Below, piece after piece: positions 4,795 through 12,764 of a DNA stretch of 12,765 bases (position 1 is the first letter of the stretch; every line of letters starts with the position of its first letter). Position numbers and translations under genes: made by a program. The DNA lies in NCBI GenBank assembly GCA_001873285.1, contig MNYV01000132.1, forward strand, positions 1 to 12,765, given 5' to 3'. Source of the stretch: Nitrospirae bacterium CG2_30_53_67 (lineage in GTDB: Bacteria; CG2-30-53-67). The notes beneath the pieces were generated by a model. That model did no database searches and was not told the origin of the DNA. It saw nothing but the letters and a program-made list of their open reading frames with translations.

Positions 4795-7455
4795 GTGTCA
4801 GGGGAAAAAAACCACAGGATACTTCAGGAAATGGATAAGGTATATGATCCGAAGATCACCGAGGAAAAATGGTACAACTTTTGGGTCGAGAAAGGTTTTT
4901 TTCGCGGCGGTTTGGATCCGAAACGCCCCTTCTTCTCGATTGTTATTCCGCCTCCCAACATCACCGGCTCCCTTCATATGGGTCATGCCCTGAACAATAC
5001 CCTTCAGGATATCCTGGTCCGGTGGAAGCGGATGCAGGGGTACAATACCCTATGGATGCCGGGGACCGATCATGCCGGGATCGCCACGCAGAACGTGGTG
5101 GAGCGCGATCTCGGGAGGGAAGGGAAGACCCGCCACGATCTGGGGAGGGACGCCTTTGTGGACCGGGTCTGGCAGTGGCGCGAGGAGTACGGCGGGGTGA
5201 TCATCAATCAGCTCAAACGGCTCGGCGCCTCCTGTGACTGGGAACGGGAACGGTTTACCATGGACCAGGGGCTTTCCCGTGCTGTCCGGGAGGTTTTTGT
5301 CCGTCTGTACGAAGAGAAGCTGATCTATCGGGACAACTATATCATCAACTGGTGCCCTCGGTGTCATACGGCCCTCTCCGACCTGGAGGTGGAGCATGAA
5401 GAACTGGCCGGGAAGCTTTATTACATCCGCTATCCTATAGCCGGCTCTGAGGAGGTCCTGGTTGTGGCCACCACACGGCCCGAGACCCTGCTGGGGGATA
5501 CGGCCCTGGCCGTGAATCCGGAGGACGACCGCTACAGGGAATATGTCGGCAGAAAGGGCATCCTCCCTGTGATCGGGCGTGAACTGCCGGTCATCGCTGA
5601 TCCGTATGTGGACAGGGCCTTCGGGACCGGCGTGGTCAAGATCACTCCGGGGCATGATCCCAACGACTTCGAGGTGGGACGACGCCACGGACTCGAACAG
5701 ATCAGCGTCATGGACAAGGATGCCAGGATGAATGAGGAGGCAGGGCCGTACGCCGGTCTTGACCGGTCTGAATGCAGGGCCCGCCTGCTCAAGGACCTTA
5801 CGGACCTTGGGCTGATAGAAAAGATCGAGGAATACCGTCACGCCATCGGGCGCTGCTATCGGTGCAAGACCGTGGTGGAGCCGATGCTTTCGCTGCAATG
5901 GTTTGTCCGGATGAAGGATCTGGCCGAGCCTGCCATCCTTGCGGTGGAGCAGGGGAAGACCCGGTTCATCCCGCAGGGGTGGGAGAAGACATATTTCGAA
6001 TGGATGCGCAACATCCGGGACTGGTGTATCTCACGGCAGATCTGGTGGGGGCACCGGATCCCGGCGTGGTACTGCGGGGAATGTTCGGGGATCACCGTCA
6101 GCAGAGAGGACCCGGACCGGTGCGCGCATTGCGGAAGCAGGAAAATCGAGCAGGAGACCGACGTCCTGGATACCTGGTTCTCCTCGGCCCTCTGGCCCTT
6201 CTCCACCCTCGGCTGGCCCGACCGGACCCCTGAGCTTGAACATTATTATCCGACCTCTGTCCTGATTACCGGGTTCGATATCATCTTTTTCTGGGTTGCC
6301 CGCATGCTGATGATGGGCCTGAAGTTCATGGGAGAGGTCCCATTCCGAGAGGTCTATATCCATGCGCTGGTCCGCGATGCAGAGGGGCAGAAGATGTCCA
6401 AATCCAAGGGGAACGTGATCGATCCCCTGACCATGATCGCCCAGTACGGGACCGATGCCTTCCGTTTCACGCTTGCGGCCTTCGCCGCCCAGGGGCGGGA
6501 TATCCGGCTCTCCGAGGAGCGGATCCAGGGGTACAGGAATTTCACCAACAAGATCTGGAACGCCGCCCGGTTTGCCCTGATGCATCTCAAGGAAATCCCC
6601 GAGAAGACCGAAGCCGCTCCGCTCGAACTCTCGGACCGATGGATCCTGAGTCGGCTCAACCGGACCGCCAAAGAAGTCCTGGATGCCCTAAATGCATACC
6701 AGTTTAATGAAGCGGCGTCCTCCCTGTATCAGTTCTTCTGGCATGAGCTGTGCGACTGGTACCTGGAGCTGATCAAGGAACGGTTGTATGGGAAAGACCC
6801 TGCAAAGAAACTGACGGCCCAAAACATGCTTCAAAAGGTCATGGATGAAAGCCTTCGGCTCCTTCACCCCTTCATGCCTTTTCTCACCGAGGAGATCTAT
6901 CAGCACCTTCCCCGGCACGGCGTGAGTATCATGATCACTTCCTACCCGAAGTTTGACCCCGGTCGGAATGATCAGGCCTCGGAGGATGAGATGTCCATGA
7001 TCATGGAGGCGATCAACTTGATCCGAAACGTCCGCGGGGAGATGAATATTTCGCCGGGAAAGGGTTTGCATGCCCTGATCCGGTTGAGGGATTCGAAGGC
7101 TGGAGAGGTTTTGCGCCGGCATCTGATCTATCTGCTTTTCATGAGCCGGTGCGATACCATAGAGATCGGGCAGGATCTGGTACGACCGCCATCCTCCGCC
7201 ACGTCGGTGAGCGACCGGATGGAGGTTTTTGTCCCGCTCAAAGGGGTGATAGATCTGGATGAGGAGCGCGCCCGGCTGATGAAGAACCTCAAAAAGGTCC
7301 AGGACGAGCTCTCTTCGGTCAATAAAAAACTGGCCAACGATTCTTTCATGGAAAAAGCCCCTGCAGAGGTCGTGGAGAAGGAACGGAAAAGGGGAGAGGA
7401 ACTCCACGCCAAGGAGAAAAAAATCCAGGCGGGGCTTTCCGCCCTCACTTCCTGA
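4795..7455 (+). CDS. valS: Valine--tRNA ligase
   Basis: Class Ia aminoacyl-tRNA synthetase that charges tRNA-Val in the cytoplasm and edits mis-activated threonine. PPPNITGSLHMGHALN carries the HIGH motif as HMGH (61-64), KMSKSKGN carries the KMSKS loop (533-537). Between them lies the CP1 editing domain (about 190-340, with VATTRPETLLGDTA) and Cys-rich pieces (NWCPRCHT; YCGEC...CAHCG) that could bind zinc. The anticodon-binding helical domain is at about 600-740, and residues 820-884 form the charged C-terminal coiled coil typical of ValS. The 886 residues match the family. The GTG start is eight bases after AAGGA; ATG 4831 (MDKVYDPKITEEKW) is an equally family-like alternative. It is first in a same-strand run with nadC, birA and coaX. 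Confidence 0.97.
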   Translation: MSGEKNHRILQEMDKVYDPKITEEKWYNFWVEKGFFRGGLDPKRPFFSIVIPPPNITGSLHMGHALNNTLQDILVRWKRMQGYNTLWMPGTDHAGIATQNVVERDLGREGKTRHDLGRDAFVDRVWQWREEYGGVIINQLKRLGASCDWERERFTMDQGLSRAVREVFVRLYEEKLIYRDNYIINWCPRCHTALSDLEVEHEELAGKLYYIRYPIAGSEEVLVVATTRPETLLGDTALAVNPEDDRYREYVGRKGILPVIGRELPVIADPYVDRAFGTGVVKITPGHDPNDFEVGRRHGLEQISVMDKDARMNEEAGPYAGLDRSECRARLLKDLTDLGLIEKIEEYRHAIGRCYRCKTVVEPMLSLQWFVRMKDLAEPAILAVEQGKTRFIPQGWEKTYFEWMRNIRDWCISRQIWWGHRIPAWYCGECSGITVSREDPDRCAHCGSRKIEQETDVLDTWFSSALWPFSTLGWPDRTPELEHYYPTSVLITGFDIIFFWVARMLMMGLKFMGEVPFREVYIHALVRDAEGQKMSKSKGNVIDPLTMIAQYGTDAFRFTLAAFAAQGRDIRLSEERIQGYRNFTNKIWNAARFALMHLKEIPEKTEAAPLELSDRWILSRLNRTAKEVLDALNAYQFNEAASSLYQFFWHELCDWYLELIKERLYGKDPAKKLTAQNMLQKVMDESLRLLHPFMPFLTEEIYQHLPRHGVSIMITSYPKFDPGRNDQASEDEMSMIMEAINLIRNVRGEMNISPGKGLHALIRLRDSKAGEVLRRHLIYLLFMSRCDTIEIGQDLVRPPSSATSVSDRMEVFVPLKGVIDLDEERARLMKNLKKVQDELSSVNKKLANDSFMEKAPAEVVEKERKRGEELHAKEKKIQAGLSALTS

Positions 7456-7464
7456 CTGAGACAC

Positions 7465-7626
7465 ATATGATGGACTCGTAAAAAGTCCCAAGGATGGACG
7501 GCATAGCAAAAAGCTTCGGATGCAAGGCGCGCGAGTCCTGAGGAATGAGGCGTACTAAGAGGTACGCTGCAATGACGAAGGATGAAGCGGAACGCAGCAG
7601 ACGGACTTTTTACTATGCCGTCATAT
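7465..7626. repeat. Palindromic dispersed element between valS and nadC
   Basis: Terminal inverted repeats of about 24 bases, 7465-7488 and 7603-7626, read TATGAYGG, four bases, GTAAAAAGTCC. A second left half-arm (GGACGGCATAGCAAAAAGC, 7496-7514) matches the right end even better. The centre folds as GCGTAC-taagag-GTACGC (7550-7567), flanked by further imperfect pairing (CCTGAGGAATGAG with CAATGACGAAGG). From memory, elements with this centre are common in intergenic DNA of delta-proteobacteria-like genomes. It starts about ten bases after the valS stop and ends exactly where nadC begins. Confidence 0.7.
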
Positions 7627-8499
7627 ATGAAAGACCAGCCGATCATGTTTACGGATACCAAGGTCAAAAAGCTCATTCGAGAGAGTGTGGAAGAGGATCT
7701 GGGCCGGATGGATATGACCACGGACGCGGTCGTGCATCAAGGGATGACCGCCTCGGCCGAGATCCTATCCTGCGAGGATCTGGTTCTCGCCGGGATCGAG
7801 GCGGCCAGGGAGGTCTTCCTGTATATAGATTCAAGCCTGACTTTTGTCTCACGGTTCTCCGACGGCGAACCGGTGCGCAAAGGAGAAAAGATCGCCGGGA
7901 TCAGCGGCGATGCGGCCGCGATCCTGAAGGCGGAGCGTGTGGCCCTGAATTTTTTGCAGCACCTCTCCGGCGTGGCCACGATCACCTCCGCCTTTGTGAA
8001 GCAGATCTCGGGTCTTCCGGTTAAGATCATGGATACAAGGAAGACCCTTCCTGGACTCCGGCTCCTGGAAAAATATGCCGTCAGGATGGGGGGAGGGACC
8101 AACCATCGCATGGGCCTCTATGACGCCGTGCTCATCAAGGACAACCACATCGCCGTGGCCGGAGGGATTGCCGCCGCGGTCATGCGTGTCCGTGAACGGT
8201 TCCCCGGGATCCGACCGGTCGAGGTGGAGGTGACCGACCTCCAGGAGGCCCGGGAGGCCGTCGAGGTTCAGGCGGATGTGATCATGCTCGACAACATGGA
8301 CATCCCGATGATGCAGGCCGCGGTCGAACTGATCCGAAAGAGGGCCGAGGTCGAGGCCTCCGGAAACATCCGTCTGGAGAATGTCCGTGAAACGGCCATG
8401 ACCGGCGTGGATCGGATTTCGGTGGGGGCGCTGACCCATTCGGTTCGTGCCGTGGATATCTCGCTGGAAATAAAATTCAGATCCTCTCAAAAAGAATGA
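7627..8499 (+). CDS. nadC: Nicotinate-nucleotide diphosphorylase (carboxylating)
   Basis: NadC (quinolinate phosphoribosyltransferase) makes nicotinate mononucleotide from quinolinate and PRPP in de novo NAD synthesis. Landmarks: EEDLGRMDMTTDAVV near the N-terminus, ALNFLQHLSGVAT, the substrate site DTRKTLPGLRLLEKYAVRMG followed by GGTNHRMGLYDAVLIKDNH, then VEVEVTD, DVIMLDNM and ISVGALTHSVRAVDISLEI. The start is uncertain: in-frame ATGs at 7582, 7615, 7627 and 7645 all lack a ribosome site, and the first two lie inside the palindromic element. 7627 is the first beyond the element; 7645 (MFTDTKVKKLI) fits homologues equally well. Length (290) is normal. The repeat may have replaced the native leader. 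Confidence 0.95.
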   Translation: MKDQPIMFTDTKVKKLIRESVEEDLGRMDMTTDAVVHQGMTASAEILSCEDLVLAGIEAAREVFLYIDSSLTFVSRFSDGEPVRKGEKIAGISGDAAAILKAERVALNFLQHLSGVATITSAFVKQISGLPVKIMDTRKTLPGLRLLEKYAVRMGGGTNHRMGLYDAVLIKDNHIAVAGGIAAAVMRVRERFPGIRPVEVEVTDLQEAREAVEVQADVIMLDNMDIPMMQAAVELIRKRAEVEASGNIRLENVRETAMTGVDRISVGALTHSVRAVDISLEIKFRSSQKE

Positions 8500-8511
8500 G
8501 TGAAAACATGA

Positions 8512-8614
8512 GGGGTCAAGGGGTCAAGGGTTCCAGTGTTTTTCTCTGGAGATTTTGCTTGTCTTGCAGTATTTCACTTGACCCCTTGACCCCTGGAACC
8601 CTCGAACCCTTTTT
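8512..8614. repeat. GGGGTCAAGG palindromic repeat, copy 1
   Basis: GGGGTCAAGGGGTCAAG (8512-8528) pairs perfectly over 17 bases with CTTGACCCCTTGACCCC (8577-8593). The loop holds TTCCAGTGTTTTTCTCTGGA, a small hairpin of its own (TCCAG/CTGGA). The element ends near CCCTTTTTT (8607-8614), so it may also act as terminator of nadC. The loop core recurs at 12578-12608 with one mismatch in 31 bases. Confidence 0.7.
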
Positions 8615-8680
8615 TACCCACTAAATGGGAAAGGAACCAAATTTGCAGGAACAGTTGAAGGGAATCAGGAGATAAAAGCA

Positions 8681-9658
8681 ATGGAAAATTTGCTGAGCCT
8701 GCTGCGCAAGGAGGCCGGCAGGGTGGTCTCCGGCGCCCTCCTGAGCCGGGCCCTTGGGGTATCCAGGACCGCCGTCTGGAAACGGGTGAACCGGCTTCGG
8801 GAAATGGGTTATGAGATCGCATCCTCGCCTTCTTCAGGCTACCGGTTTATCTCTGCTCCGGATCTCCTGCTTCCTGAAGAGATCCGGTATGGACTGAAGG
8901 CCGGAACATTCACCGGAAAGATTCACTATCTGGAGCGCACCGAATCCACTCAGACAATCGCCAGAGACATGGCGAGGCAAGGCGCATCCGAGGGGACCCT
9001 CATTGTGGCGGATGCGCAGAGCCGAGGCAAGGGGAGGCTCGGCCGGTCATGGGTCTCCCCGCCCAAGTGCAATCTCTATTTTTCAATGATACTCAAACCG
9101 GACGTCCCCCCCGCCTGGATCCCTCAGATCACCCTGGTGTCGGCGGCTTCCCTCTGCGAATCATTGATCAAAGAGACCGGACTCCCCGTGAGGATCCGAT
9201 GGCCCAATGATCTCTGGATCGGTGAGAAAAAAGCCGGCGGGATACTGACCGAGATGTCAGCGGACATGGATCAGGTTAATTACGTGGTCCTGGGGGCCGG
9301 CATCAACGTGAATATGACCAGGGACGACATCCCCGCTGATTTGCAGGAGACCGCCACATCCCTGTTCCTGGAGGCGGGCCGAACGTTCAGCCGGGTGGCC
9401 CTGTTCCGGAGGTTTCTCCAAGGCCTGGAGAGAGATTACGCCGTTTTTTGCAAGCACGGTTTCATCCCCTTTCGGGAACGTTGGACTGCATTGTCCATGA
9501 CCATCGGCCGTCAGGTGCGTGTGGGCATGCCCCAAAGGGAGATACAAGGATTGGCCCTGGAGATCGGCGAACAGGGGCGCCTCAGGATACGCAGGGAGGA
9601 TGGCACGATAGAAGAGGTGGTCTCCGGGGATGTGACCGTAATGGAGAAGGGCAGGTAA
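8681..9658 (+). CDS. birA: Bifunctional biotin--[acetyl-CoA-carboxylase] ligase / biotin repressor BirA
   Basis: BirA activates biotin to biotinyl-AMP and attaches it to the carrier lysine of biotin-dependent carboxylases; the long form also binds the biotin operator. Residues 1-62 are a winged helix-turn-helix (ALLSRALGVSRTAVWKRVNR through SSGYRF), so this is the regulatory type. The catalytic domain carries the biotinyl-AMP loop SRGKGRLGRSW (114-124), RWPNDLW and KKAGGILTE (Lys184 region), and GAGINVN. A C-terminal SH3-like domain follows (about 270-320, IGRQVRVG, VVSGDV). Length 325 is standard. AGGAGA sits eight bases before the ATG. No biotin biosynthesis genes or recognisable operator are in the window. 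coaX follows after 25 bases. Confidence 0.96.
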   Translation: MENLLSLLRKEAGRVVSGALLSRALGVSRTAVWKRVNRLREMGYEIASSPSSGYRFISAPDLLLPEEIRYGLKAGTFTGKIHYLERTESTQTIARDMARQGASEGTLIVADAQSRGKGRLGRSWVSPPKCNLYFSMILKPDVPPAWIPQITLVSAASLCESLIKETGLPVRIRWPNDLWIGEKKAGGILTEMSADMDQVNYVVLGAGINVNMTRDDIPADLQETATSLFLEAGRTFSRVALFRRFLQGLERDYAVFCKHGFIPFRERWTALSMTIGRQVRVGMPQREIQGLALEIGEQGRLRIRREDGTIEEVVSGDVTVMEKGR

Positions 9659-9683
9659 GAATTTTTCACTTCGGAGAAATCCT

Positions 9684-10475
9684 ATGCTTTTAGCCATGGA
9701 TATCGGGAATACCCAGACGGTGCTGGGACTTTTTTCCGGAACGGATCTGATCCGGGACTGGAGGATTCGAACCATTCCGGATGGAACCGCCGACGAGTAC
9801 GGGACCCTGATCCGTGACCTCTGCAGCAAGGAGATAGGCCGGGATCAGGGATTGACCGGGATGGCTGTGGCCAGCGTGGTTCCTTCATTGGACGGCGTCG
9901 TGAGAGATATGGCGCAATCCTATTTCAATCTGAGGCCTCTCTTTGTGACGGCGGAAAACCTTCCAGGGCTCCCGGTCCGGTACCAGCGGCCCGGGGACGT
10001 AGGCGCCGACCGGGTGGTCAATGCCGTGGCCGCACTTGAAGAACACTCTCCTCCATTGATCATCGTGGATTTCGGAACGGCCATCACCTTCGATGTGATC
10101 AATGAGAAAGGGGAATATGTGGGCGGGGCCATCTCGCCCGGCATCGGGATCTCCATGAAGGCCCTCTTTGAGAAGGCGGCGAAACTCCAGTCCGTGGATC
10201 TGGTTCTTCCCCCGTCCCCTGTGGGGGGCAGTACGGTAGAGAGCATTCAGTCCGGTCTTCTCTACGGATTTGCAAGCCTTGTCGAGGGGATGGTGAAGAG
10301 AATCGAGCAAACCATGACGGGGCATCCACGGATCATTGCCACGGGGGGGTATGCCGCCCTGATGGCGAATGTCTACCCTAAGTTCGATGCGGTGGACATG
10401 AATTTGACTCTCAAGGGGCTTTGCATCGCCTATCGCCGGATTCACGATATGAGGGATGGAAATCCTGCATTATAA
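9684..10475 (+). CDS. coaX: Type III pantothenate kinase CoaX
   Basis: CoaX phosphorylates pantothenate, the first step to coenzyme A; the type III enzyme belongs to the ASKHA fold, needs a monovalent cation and is not inhibited by CoA. Diagnostic motifs: DIGNT at 6-10 (phosphate 1), GDVGADRVVNA with GADR at 107-110, DFGTAITFD from Asp129 (phosphate 2), GGAISPG and STVESIQSG (substrate/dimer site), and IATGGYA (adenosine). The 263 residues match the family. GGAG is seven bases before ATG 9684. It is closely linked to birA, a pairing so frequent that the two are fused in some bacteria. Its stop codon overlaps that of the convergent flavoenzyme gene. Confidence 0.96.
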   Translation: MLLAMDIGNTQTVLGLFSGTDLIRDWRIRTIPDGTADEYGTLIRDLCSKEIGRDQGLTGMAVASVVPSLDGVVRDMAQSYFNLRPLFVTAENLPGLPVRYQRPGDVGADRVVNAVAALEEHSPPLIIVDFGTAITFDVINEKGEYVGGAISPGIGISMKALFEKAAKLQSVDLVLPPSPVGGSTVESIQSGLLYGFASLVEGMVKRIEQTMTGHPRIIATGGYAALMANVYPKFDAVDMNLTLKGLCIAYRRIHDMRDGNPAL

Positions 10476-12383
10476 TCTAACAGCGAGGCTTGCCGCGCTC
10501 CTGAGGGCATTCCCGGCATTGCCTGGCCTCACGGCCTCGCCGATGACATAAACATCCGGGATCTTCTCCCGAAGGGGATGGAGCAGAGGGGCATCTGAAA
10601 CGGCCCCGGCAGCGATGATGATGGTATCGGCCCTGACCGGAGAGAGCTTTCCTTCCTTGTCCCGGACCTGGAGGAGCCCGCACTCCACGCATACGGCCTC
10701 AAATCCGGTGAGGATGGTGACCTGTTTTTCCTTGAGGCGGGTCAGGAGGTCCTCCCTCGGGATATCCTTCATGGCGGGAAGGAGGGTCTCCTGCATTTCC
10801 ACCACGGTCACCTCCCGGCCTGGGGTGGTGATCCTGTCCGCGGTCTCACAACCGATATCGCCGCCCCCGATGATGGCCACGCGTTTTCCCACGTACGGGT
10901 TTTCCTTGTAATATTCCCGGTAATCGTAAACAAAGGGGAAATTGATTTTTGGGATATCAGGGATCCTGGGTCTCGATCCTGTAGCCAGGATCACGGCATC
11001 CGGCGATCCGGAGAGGACCTCATCAACCCCCGCCTGGGTCTCCAGATGAACCGTTATCCTGTATTTTCTGATCATGGTATTGAGATATTTCAGGAGTTTC
11101 GCATTCTCTTCTTTGAACGGGGCACGGTCTGCATAGAGAAACTGCCCGCCCAGTTCCTTTTCTTTTTCAAAGAGGATAACCCTGTGCCCTCTTTCAGCAC
11201 AGAGGATCGCAGCCTGCATGCCTGCCGGACCGCCCCCCACGATGACCACCTTCTTTTTCATGGGCGGAGGGGTCATGACCAGGGCTGCCTCCTGTCCGGC
11301 AAAGGGGTTGACGGTGCAGCTCCGTCCAAGTCCCGGGACCCCGTCCTGGGCGCAGTCTTCGAGACAGTAGATGCAGAACCGGATCTCCTCCGTGTTTCCC
11401 GACTGGGCCTTCTCAGGGAGGAAAGGATCGGCCAGCAGGGCCCGGACCATGCCGACAAAATCCGCTTTTCCCTCCATCAGGATCCGATCGGCCAGATCCG
11501 GCGTGTTGATCTTGCCGATGGCTGCGACCGGAATCAGGACTTCCTCCTTGATTCCCGCAGCCAAATCCAAAAGCGGTGCAGGGGGTGAGGAGTGCGGCGG
11601 GATGGTCTTATATTTTGTCTTCTTGTTGCCGCCGCTGGCCACGATCAAATCGGCCCCTGAGGCCTCGGCCATACGAGCGATCTGCCGGCCATCATTTAGG
11701 GTCAGTCCGCCTGCAGTAAACTCGTTGCAGACCAGTTTAACCATGACCGGAAAATCGGAGCCGGCGTTTTGCTTGATTTTTCTGATCAGACCGGTGAGAA
11801 AACGTGCTCGGTTCTCAAGGGTCCCTCCGAATTCGTCGTTTCTCTGGTTGGTGAGCGGAGAGAGGAGTTGGGCAATAAAATCGCCGTAGCTCGCCTGGAG
11901 ATCCACGCCGTCGTATCCGATCTCCCGGGCCTTTGCCGCACCTTCCGCCATTCTATCCATGATCCCGTATATCTCTTCCGTATTCACAAAGTTGATGCAC
12001 GGCCGGACCCATAGGTTCCCCTTGGGTTCGGCGCCCGAGACCTTATCATTAAAAACCTGTTCGTGCGGGTAGCTCAGGTGCATGAAGGCTCGGGTACCGT
12101 ATGGCCGGATCTCTTTGAGAAGGCTCCGGATCCCCTCAACAAATGAAGGCTCATCCATGCGGAGTTCATTTTTCCCTTTGTACGCTGCCGGGTAGTCGAG
12201 GCACGGGCAGTCGAGCACGATCAGGGCCGCGCCGCCTTTGGCCCGCGCCTTGTAAAAGGCGATCATCCGTTCGTTCACCCGGCTCTCCGTTGCGTACTTG
12301 GTGGGATAAAGCGGCATGAGGATCCGGTTCTTGAGACTCAGGGAACCGATCCTGCCAGGCTGAAAAAGATGGGTGTAATTCAT
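10470..12383 (-). CDS. FMN/4Fe-4S/FAD oxidoreductase of the 2,4-dienoyl-CoA reductase/old yellow enzyme type
   Basis: A 637-residue three-domain flavoenzyme. Residues 1-325 are an FMN TIM barrel (LFQPGRIGSLSLKNRILMPL, then SPLTNQRNDEFGGTLENRAR and VGMVRALLADPFLPEK). Cys337, 340, 344 and 356 form the C-x2-C-x3-C-x11-C 4Fe-4S site of this family. From 375 an FAD domain begins (GGGPAG 383-388), with an inserted NAD(P)H domain (GGGDIG 506-511) and a terminal FAD motif DVYVIGEA. Electrons would run NAD(P)H-FAD-FeS-FMN-substrate. The substrate is unknown: the usual OYE pocket signature (His, His/Asn, Tyr) reads Gln163, Tyr166, Asp168. ATG 12383 is chosen because the barrel begins at once; an upstream extension to 12548 runs into the repeat and lacks homology. 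GGAAGGGA lies about ten bases upstream. No partner gene is adjacent. Confidence 0.9.
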   Translation of the reverse strand: MNYTHLFQPGRIGSLSLKNRILMPLYPTKYATESRVNERMIAFYKARAKGGAALIVLDCPCLDYPAAYKGKNELRMDEPSFVEGIRSLLKEIRPYGTRAFMHLSYPHEQVFNDKVSGAEPKGNLWVRPCINFVNTEEIYGIMDRMAEGAAKAREIGYDGVDLQASYGDFIAQLLSPLTNQRNDEFGGTLENRARFLTGLIRKIKQNAGSDFPVMVKLVCNEFTAGGLTLNDGRQIARMAEASGADLIVASGGNKKTKYKTIPPHSSPPAPLLDLAAGIKEEVLIPVAAIGKINTPDLADRILMEGKADFVGMVRALLADPFLPEKAQSGNTEEIRFCIYCLEDCAQDGVPGLGRSCTVNPFAGQEAALVMTPPPMKKKVVIVGGGPAGMQAAILCAERGHRVILFEKEKELGGQFLYADRAPFKEENAKLLKYLNTMIRKYRITVHLETQAGVDEVLSGSPDAVILATGSRPRIPDIPKINFPFVYDYREYYKENPYVGKRVAIIGGGDIGCETADRITTPGREVTVVEMQETLLPAMKDIPREDLLTRLKEKQVTILTGFEAVCVECGLLQVRDKEGKLSPVRADTIIIAAGAVSDAPLLHPLREKIPDVYVIGEAVRPGNAGNALRSAASLAVRL

Positions 12384-12413
12384 GCTCAACATTCCCTTCC
12401 ATTGACGTCCGGT

Positions 12414-12442
12414 ACTGTAGCCCCATTCCATGGGAAATGCAA
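12414..12442 (-). promoter_or_regulatory. Promoter of the flavoenzyme gene
   Basis: On the minus strand TTGCAT (12442-12437) and TACAGT (12419-12414) are 17 bases apart, ending about 30 bases before the ATG. Four and four of six positions agree with the sigma70 consensus. Confidence 0.4.
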
Positions 12443-12493
12443 ATCGGTAAAAGATCATTAAATGAGGTTCATCTCCAAAAGCGTGGGTGAAAA

Positions 12494-12675
12494 CATCAGG
12501 GGTCAAGGGGTCAAGGATTCCAGGGGTCAAGTGAAGTGCTAAAAACATAAGGGGCCGAGGGTCATAGGGTTCAAGGGTTCCAGTGTTTTTCTCTGGAAAT
12601 TTTGCTTGCGTTCTTGTACTCGGTTTACCGGTATCAGTATTTCACTTGACCCCTTGAACCCTGGAATCCTTGATA
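12494..12675. repeat. GGGGTCAAGG palindromic repeat, copy 2 (longer)
   Basis: The start (GTGAAAACATCAGGGGTCAA) matches copy 1 at 8500-8519. Arms 12511-12534 and 12641-12673 are inverted copies except for an eight-base gap. The loop core 12578-12608 equals that of copy 1 with one mismatch. Compared with copy 1 it has a partial internal duplication (a second AAAACATAAGGGG unit at 12542) and about 25 extra bases near 12608-12632. It lies upstream of the flavoenzyme promoter. Confidence 0.65.
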
Positions 12676-12743
12676 ATCATATAAAGGGCTCTATCGTATA
12701 TTTCAAGTAAAATTATTTCAGGGAAAAAGAGACACCTCCCTTT

Positions 12744-12764
12744 CTATAGCAGAAACTGCTATAG
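12744..12764. repeat. Perfect hairpin at the right edge
   Basis: CTATAGCAG (12744-12752), aaa, CTGCTATAG (12756-12764): 9 bp with a three-base loop, one base from the end of the window. No U-run is visible, so it may be the edge of a repeat, an insertion sequence end or an operator that continues outside. The stretch 12676-12743 before it is AT-rich and holds no gene I can see. Confidence 0.5.

Noticed and set aside
5050-7509. Long minus-strand frames inside valS (282 and 273 codons)
   Set aside because: Antisense shadows of a high-GC coding gene with clear ValS motifs; no start signals or domains.
8512-8614. CRISPR-like array from the repeated GGGGTCAAGG units
   Set aside because: The units are adjacent and inverted, with no regular spacers.
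12384-12548. N-terminal extension of 55 residues on the flavoenzyme
   Set aside because: It begins within the repeat at 12494-12675, lies upstream of the likely promoter, and the TIM-barrel family starts at the MNYTHLFQP position.
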